Position numbers and translations under genes: made by a program. From the NCBI RefSeq assembly GCF_910592395.1, contig NC_088311.1:5458501-5522500 (forward strand): a stretch of DNA of 64,000 nt, read 5' to 3'. Under the pieces are notes generated by a model. It was given only the letters and a program-made list of their open reading frames with translations. It ran no database searches and was not told the DNA's origin. The DNA is from Lineus longissimus. Its lineage: Eukaryota; Nemertea; Pilidiophora; Heteronemertea; Lineidae. Below are positions 63,401-64,000 of this stretch, piece by piece. Within the stretch, counting starts at the first letter, position 1, and the number at the start of each line of letters is the position of its first letter.

Positions 63401-63793
63401 GGTGGTCGCCGACCGGGGTTGCACTGTATTGTTTTATCCTGATATCTACATGTATATCTTTCAATACCATCTTTCCAGCCAACCAGATGTGTTCATGTTA
63501 AGCTTGCCACTAGCGATGAACACCTCGCATCGCTGTGCGGCATCCCTCAACTCTCCAACTCAACACGTATGATCTTCCACGTTTTCAACTCTAACAACTA
63601 CGTCCCTCCATTGACGGACACAATGAATCCATGGAGTGTGACATCATACTTGAGAGAAGTGCGTCTGCCACCAAGTAGCGATCAGCTGTGTCGCTATGGT
63701 AACCCGTTCATGGGGGGGACTAACCCTATCATCAGTTACGAAGCCGCTGTTGGCTATGAAGCTGGAACTGAGGATGTTGTTGCATTTACTCCG
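16905..63793 (+). CDS. Giant secreted large-lipid-transfer-protein chimera (3' end outside window)
   Basis: 107 exons were chained by hand from 16905 to 63793. Every junction keeps phase, giving 18,963 nt (6,321 residues) with no stop reached. Domain order by approximate residue: signal peptide 1-20; vitellogenin-N/LLTP module 21-709; helix-rich and linker region 710-1360; SAP-like motif near 1375-1400; 11 Cys-repeat modules 1408-3530; RRRRRR site near 3533-3538; beta-rich region 3545-4090; PAN/apple-like 4091-4162; about 14 FN3-like units 4163-5770; Cys-rich tail 5770-6321+. The N-terminal module predicts extracellular lipid binding. The later repeats suggest adhesive or scaffold roles in egg, hemolymph or cuticle; that part is inference. 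Known LLTPs (vitellogenin, apoB, apolipophorin, MTP) lack this Cys-repeat and FN3 architecture as far as I know. No von Willebrand D domain is seen. It could be two adjacent genes, but continuous phase through the middle argues against that. Confidence 0.88.
20708..20790. repeat. 48-bp tandem duplication in intron 5
   Basis: TGTACAGGGTGTTAATCAAT and TGTACTGGGTGTTAATCAAT, each followed by ACAGTTGC, start 48 bp apart. Poly(G) runs lie nearby at about 20942-20953 and 21021-21036 in the same intron. Confidence 0.75.
22788..24853 (+). other. LLTP alpha-helical horseshoe, exons 10-15
   Basis: Exons are 22788-22884, 23183-23294, 23471-23654, 23873-24062, 24238-24446 and 24735-24853 (residues about 286-588). 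Paired amphipathic helices recur, for example GVDLLTDMVFRSPLPNPAHL and LEHLFIAMVTSETMPTK. The clearest family mark is LLESLGNAALESSVDHILSH followed by WIKRSGLHALRNY. This matches the LLTP hallmark around K-A-L-G-N-A followed by R-x-x-A-x-x-A-L-R. In the family this horseshoe wraps the lipid cavity and contacts the beta barrel. Confidence 0.8.
25294..25326. repeat. (ATC)n microsatellite
   Basis: About 11 perfect ATC triplets lie in the intron between exons 16 and 17. A similar array lies at 33411-33459. Confidence 0.9.
25378..25545 (+). repeat. Dispersed repeat, GAGAGGTGTCC family, copy 2
   Basis: TACAGTGGGACCTCCCTGAA begins the element. GACACCTCTGTGAGCAGA, TGGATACCTCTCCC and AGAGGTTATACTG follow. 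It is intronic, between exons 16 and 17. Confidence 0.55.
25971..27875 (+). other. Helix-rich segment of the giant protein, exons 18-23
   Basis: Exons are 25971-26147, 26379-26546, 26724-26866, 27044-27114, 27370-27533 and 27710-27875. The text is rich in heptad-like hydrophobic spacing (EFSPEKLQQKYNQFMDIADR, NLLEQLMDTLEAIPDK, MRGQVMDRIQGILTHMLNVF). It suggests long helices or helical bundles of unknown class. N-glycosylation sequons occur (NATV, NGTT). I do not recognise a domain family. Confidence 0.6.
28500..28560 (+). repeat. Dispersed repeat, GAGAGGTGTCC family, fragment copy 3
   Basis: CTGTACTGTGAAGCCTCCAT followed by GACACCTCTGTC matches the head of the family. It lies in the intron after exon 24 and is truncated. 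Confidence 0.45.
29715..29900 (+). mobile_element. tRNA-derived SINE in intron 27
   Basis: TAGCCTAGTGGATAAGAC matches a pol III A box. About 45 nt later GAGTTTGATCCCTG matches a B box. A non-tRNA tail follows (CTCTCTGACAGCGAAGG). The tRNA-like part cannot fold into a full tRNA, which fits a SINE. Confidence 0.6.
30150..30751 (+). other. Helical exon 29 and SAP-like motif in exon 30
   Basis: Exons are 30150-30337 and 30613-30751. Exon 30 encodes LTVDELKAALTKRGLSSMGS followed by KGVLIKRF. This matches the helix-extended loop-helix SAP consensus (L-x-V-x-E-L-K-x-x-L-x-x-R-G-L ... G-x-K-x-x-L-I-x-R-F). SAP motifs normally bind DNA in nuclear proteins; here it sits in a secreted protein just before the first Cys module, so a different use is likely. 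Confidence 0.6.
31051..32837 (+). repeat. Cys-repeat module R1 (exons 31-35)
   Basis: Exons are 31051-31323, 31532-31598, 31723-31889, 32279-32406 and 32681-32837. The head is CTYDSLCLGTTCC, then 20 residues to FDPCEF. It is followed by strands ending AVFPIPIC and WPV, then a helical linker (EVAEALKEEGRVVEAAQKQA, GFGLPE, PC). The extra exon 35 adds KTLAQLETYYNAKGFSAEF, a degenerate SAP-like stretch not found in later modules. Confidence 0.8.
33109..34230 (+). repeat. Cys-repeat module R2, degenerate (exons 36-38)
   Basis: Exons are 33109-33403, 33703-33860 and 34069-34230. Module layout, the YPWGENQML strand, the phase-2 intron before YTIN and the helical linker (EEAFDAILTQYRLGPYR) are kept. 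The double cysteine is lost: GCNQIDLCIDLN replaces C-x5-C-x4-CC. A long insertion precedes it. Confidence 0.75.
33411..33459. repeat. (ATC)n microsatellite
   Basis: About 15 ATC triplets with one interruption lie just inside the intron after exon 36, 8 nt from its donor. Confidence 0.9.
34445..35488 (+). repeat. Cys-repeat module R3 (exons 39-40)
   Basis: Exons are 34445-34757 and 35106-35488. The head is CGLSSTCHGVQCC. The spacing to the next Cys is stretched to 26 residues (FHECNY), followed by YDWGRTIEG. The strand, linker and final LVYLLQNQPC are in one exon. The open frame continues past the exon-39 donor into the intron, but the GGAG/GTATG donor and the phase fit a normal splice. Confidence 0.78.
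35765..36886 (+). repeat. Cys-repeat module R4 (exons 41-44)
   Basis: Exons are 35765-35986, 36104-36146 (43 nt), 36326-36489 and 36722-36886. The head is CYMSSMCSDIDCC and DTCAYEL follows after 21 residues. YDW/G is split by a phase-1 intron. The linker is TDEIEEAILRHLGLATTL. This module keeps both conserved intron positions of the family. Confidence 0.82.
37049..38312 (+). repeat. Cys-repeat module R5 (exons 45-47)
   Basis: Exons are 37049-37304, 37636-37787 and 38178-38312. The head is CRMDNRCYGFECC, then exactly 20 residues to VDPCDYKL, then FNRTLYTFPWG. The second half ends NAQFPIPQC. The linker is AWEAVFRSLGLYSLMDEPC. It is a textbook copy of the module. Confidence 0.85.
38509..39757 (+). 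repeat. Cys-repeat module R6 (exons 48-51)
   Basis: Exons are 38509-38770, 38987-39141, 39379-39470 and 39703-39757. The head is CHYDELCLGLHCC, 20 residues to FNPCTYEL, then MAWGQTF. The second half ends QIPTPTC. The linker is divided over two exons and ends FDMSTC. Confidence 0.82.
39908..40912 (+). repeat. Cys-repeat module R7 (exons 52-54)
   Basis: Exons are 39908-40132, 40336-40536 and 40781-40912. The head is CQVSDGCLKVECC, with 22 residues to LFPCDYSI. The phase-1 intron splits ENF/G. The second half ends LLELPTC and TWPA. The linker is AAEQILGEGADVLLSLLNV with a final AEC. Confidence 0.82.
41044..42063 (+). repeat. Cys-repeat module R8 (exons 55-56 and start of 57)
   Basis: Exons are 41044-41256, 41452-41664 and 41930 to about 42063. 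The head is CSHVETCTGLECC, 20 residues to IDPCDYSI, then FNDTLIGYTYG split by the phase-1 intron. The second half ends PVYMPAC. The linker (AVNRLGVRPEVLTGVPC) runs into R9 within exon 57, so the intron that normally separates modules is missing here. Confidence 0.82.
42064..43188 (+). repeat. Cys-repeat module R9 (exons 57-60, parts)
   Basis: Exons are 42064-42295 (rest of exon 57), 42518-42715, 42856-42932 and 43144 to about 43188. The head is CSAGYNKCTSIHCC (one extra residue between the first cysteines), 20 residues to LDPCTFVL, then FGWG split by the phase-1 intron. The second half ends VQFPIPSC and RWPS. The linker is ALIMNRMGIQAEELFADEC. Confidence 0.82.
43189..43814 (+). repeat. Cys-repeat module R10 (rest of exon 60, exon 61)
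   Basis: Exons are 43189-43290 and 43412-43814. The head is CGISDKCTGVECC, 20 residues to IDPCDYIL, then FNVSLLGYNWG. Strands (SFVIPYC, SWPTH) and linker (LLSNVLGVTNDFLMPLEC) are fused in one 403-nt exon. Internal introns present in R4, R7, R8 and R9 have therefore been lost. Confidence 0.83.
44000..44686 (+). repeat. Cys-repeat module R11, last copy (exons 62-63)
   Basis: Exons are 44000-44209 and 44485-44686. The head is CYVQSNCMGVLCC, 20 residues to IFHCQNQF. The WG strand is lost and the second half ends GTMFSKPTC. Instead of a helical linker the module ends in ARRRRR, leading to the polybasic site. Confidence 0.8.
44670..45034 (+). other. Polybasic (furin-type) cleavage site and 21-nt microexon
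   Basis: Codons from 44670 give five Arg plus a split sixth (AG at 44685-44686, completed by G at 45014). RRRRRR satisfies the R-x-K/R-R furin consensus. Exon 64 (45014-45034, 21 nt) encodes AANLQRL and is phase 2 on both sides. Skipping it keeps the frame and still restores the split Arg. Cleavage here would separate the lipid/Cys-repeat half from the PAN/FN3 half, as LLTP precursors such as apolipophorin are cut by furin-like enzymes. Confidence 0.65.
45317..48554 (+). other. Ala/Gly-rich and beta-rich region after the cleavage site (exons 65-72)
   Basis: Exons are 45317-45440, 45623-45779, 45961-46199, 46365-46527, 46677-46902, 47256-47475, 47764-47970 and 48254-48554. An Ala-rich start (SSAATANNVRAAAGSG) is followed by long alternating strands (YYGLNITVSAKVVKMTAGVL, LGIGALIYGKLRLEGDICEV, LEIVPVRLRLFGMVTIEVDL). 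These could form an amphipathic sheet able to bind lipid. Exons 71-72 (ISVVASDDRSEVRLFLDVG, PLYFTVSAENDGGGSAKV) resemble an FN3-like sandwich. No family is confidently recognised. Confidence 0.6.
46940..47055 (+). mobile_element. tRNA-derived SINE fragment in intron 69
   Basis: GGGTTCAATCCCAGGCC is a near-perfect pol III B box with T-loop context. It is followed by a tail (CATGACCTTGGAAAAGTCAC) like those of other SINEs. The A box is degraded. Confidence 0.55.
48689..48903 (+). other. PAN/apple-like domain (exon 73)
   Basis: One 215-nt exon encodes FEDCARECLTKKPWHCMAFN followed by YDMDYDLQTCQLLS. The spacing C-x3-C-x7-C-x-A-F-N-Y then C-x-L-L matches the PAN/apple fold, used in protein and carbohydrate binding. 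Its donor (GAG/GTCAGA) is weak, but the next exon joins in phase 0. Confidence 0.7.
50071..50097. repeat. Perfect 12-bp inverted repeat
   Basis: CCCTTATCATAT, AAT, ATATGATAAGGG form a perfect hairpin with a 3-nt loop in the intron before exon 76. It may be the terminus of a small decayed element. No coding role is seen. Confidence 0.8.
51165..51312 (-). mobile_element. tRNA-derived SINE, minus orientation, in intron 78
   Basis: On the minus strand GCTGCCATGGTCTGGTGGC carries an A-box-like TGGTCTGGTGG. CTGGTTTAAACCCCACAG is a B box about 35 nt later. A tail with ATGACTTTGCTATGCCCATG follows. A long anticodon-side insertion rules out a working tRNA. Confidence 0.6.
51583..51722 (+). mobile_element. 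tRNA-derived SINE in intron 79
   Basis: GAGTTTGATACCTGAC is a B-box-like core. The tail TCAAGTCGCTTAACTTTTAC, then CCTTTGAATGAGATGTAA, resembles a common invertebrate SINE end. The A box is unclear. Confidence 0.45.
52122..53889 (+). repeat. FN3-like units 3-5 (exons 81-85)
   Basis: Exons are 52122-52368, 52558-52729, 53006-53249, 53362-53479 and 53717-53889. Unit 3: NWYGFYDAESGISSYMVAVG and YYSTVWAYNSGHKQLNTSA. Unit 4: LVDLTAPLTGEIVDG and WRDYSDPESGIMEYSLQVEV. Unit 5: IVDRTPPVVTFLGDGS and NWEFFDEESGLDHSRTM, closing with VIIDDTAPH. The fold assignment is by motif layout only. Confidence 0.75.
53905..53995 (+). repeat. Dispersed repeat, GAGAGGTGTCC family, copy 4
   Basis: TACAGTAGAACCTCTCTATT, then AAAGACACCC, ATAGAGAGGTGTCCTGATTG and GAGAGGTCAAATTG. 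This is the best preserved copy; internal complementarity of TCTCTAT and ATAGAGA could form a stem. It lies in the intron before exon 86. Confidence 0.6.
54072..56275 (+). repeat. FN3-like units 6-8 (exons 86-90)
   Basis: Exons are 54072-54231, 54505-54702, 55050-55289, 55515-55674 and 55903-56275. Unit 6: WLGIDGESGVSEYFVAVGLS and YYISVKALNGAGLECALMSG. Unit 7: CQWDGFESTLHGIRHYEWAV, GQTYYCTIRAF and IVDLTPPTIEL. Unit 8 is one 373-nt exon (WTNVGPIPNW, NILTVKAFNNLGYSTQ, VVDTTPPVEG). Confidence 0.75.
54297..54455 (+). repeat. Dispersed repeat, GAGAGGTGTCC family, copy 5
   Basis: TATAGTAGAACTCCCCCTCA, then TACACCTC, AGACACCTCTGTATTGAAGA and TGTGTCCTTGATAGAGAAGT. It lies in the intron before exon 87, only 300 bp from copy 4. 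Confidence 0.55.
56357..59023 (+). repeat. FN3-like units 9-11 (exons 91-97)
   Basis: Exons are 56357-56510, 56683-56904, 57296-57389, 57604-57730, 57965-58110, 58377-58510 and 58751-59023. Unit 9: WSGFYDSESPITAFTFGLGT, YYASVTAVNSVGKVST and IDNTPPVHG. Unit 10: WTAFSDPESQITRYQLAVGS and VFVTVKGFNEAGLSSVAI. Unit 11: SYSWSIERLDG, YFILVNATNVLGFSQ and PLYPGTVNDGD. The intron after exon 94 has a GC donor. Confidence 0.75.
59249..61294 (+). repeat. FN3-like units 12-14 (exons 98-102)
   Basis: Exons are 59249-59533, 59800-59948, 60089-60230, 60567-60880 and 61120-61294. Unit 12: GVDYYEIAIGTDRRYP and LYYVTIRAHSFSQAVSEVT. Unit 13: MHWDPFTASPAIMHYHVGLS and SYYVMVIGVNEAGKCNSSS. Unit 14: IWEGYHDPTSGIKTFELSLW, YFVIMRTTNWAYSHI and LVDTSVPTAG. 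The last units have drifted most from the consensus. Many N-glycosylation sequons are present. Confidence 0.72.
61560..63793 (+). other. Cys-rich C-terminal region, incomplete (exons 103-107)
   Basis: Exons are 61560-61834, 62168-62323, 62562-62772, 63090-63235 and 63479-63793; the last has a GTTAGT donor, so more exons follow outside the window. Exon 104-105 forms a dense cysteine cluster, CRCCYYDPVPVDCICNC, after strands such as VDIQAGNGTGRAITSLLFWD. A Pro/Thr linker (LPPEPTTTMTPNAAPVP) follows, then a strand-rich part (YINLWCRFANDTYEIVETR, QVEFDLTVWNTYEIEFYEF) resembling a concanavalin-like sheet. No stop codon is seen. Confidence 0.65.
63345..63430 (+). repeat. Dispersed repeat, related element, copy 6
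   Basis: CAGTGGAACCCCGGTAACAC, then a central part and GGGGTGGTCGCCGACCGGGG and TTGCACTGTATT. It has the CAGTGGAACC head like the other copies but a different core. It lies in the intron before exon 107. Confidence 0.4.
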
Positions 63794-64000
63794 GTTAGTA
63801 GCCCTATATGAAATCTGCTTGTCCTGATGTTTTACACTGTTGGCTAAGTCTGTCAACATCAAAATGAAAAGGACCGTGACACCTGGTAAATATGTCCGCC
63901 GGCTGCCCCTCTGGTGGCTTCCTCAGTATTGTCTGGAGTCAATTTCATATTATCTTCTGAAGTCTATGTTGTTGACTAGTGTCACTGGACACCTCAACTG

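Noticed and set aside
61560-63793. Von Willebrand type D domain at the end of the visible protein
   Set aside because: The cysteine spacing and the usual CGLCG-type motif of VWD were not seen. It may still lie beyond the window.

Overview
This is a eukaryotic nuclear window. Genes are split by many short GT-AG introns with pyrimidine-rich acceptors, and the DNA is AT-rich with microsatellites, tRNA-derived SINEs and frequent AGGCCT-type words. The protein families and repeat content fit a bilaterian marine invertebrate (lophotrochozoan, lancelet or ambulacrarian-like). I cannot name the species from sequence alone. No prokaryotic features, rRNA, intact tRNA or CRISPR were seen.

Left part (1-16 kb): three housekeeping genes. 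RPS7 (minus strand, 5 exons) and RNASEH1 (plus strand, 8 exons) lie head to head across a gap of roughly 200 bp that must hold both promoters. RNASEH1 has the animal-style twin start, a mitochondrial presequence followed by an internal nuclear start, plus an upstream ORF. ELOC (elongin C, minus strand, 3 coding exons) follows. A lone first exon of an unidentified gene lies at 540-492 (minus). The gaps hold tandem and dispersed repeats.

Right part (16.9-64 kb): one enormous plus-strand gene. I could chain 107 consecutive exons from 16905 to 63793 with every junction in phase. They give 18,963 coding nt (6,321 residues), and no stop is reached before the window ends. The product starts with a signal peptide and a large-lipid-transfer-protein (vitellogenin-N/MTP-like) module. 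A helix-rich middle and a SAP-like motif follow. Next come 11 tandem modules of an unfamiliar cysteine repeat (C-x5-C-x4-C-C-x20-C), a six-arginine furin-type site beside a 21-nt symmetric microexon, and a beta-rich region. The chain ends with a PAN/apple-like domain, about 14 fibronectin-III-like units with VD-x-TPP linkers, and a Cys-rich tail. This chimeric secreted lipid-binding/adhesive protein is the most novel item in the window.

All exon boundaries were worked out by hand from splice consensus, reading phase and protein similarity. No alignment or database search was run.
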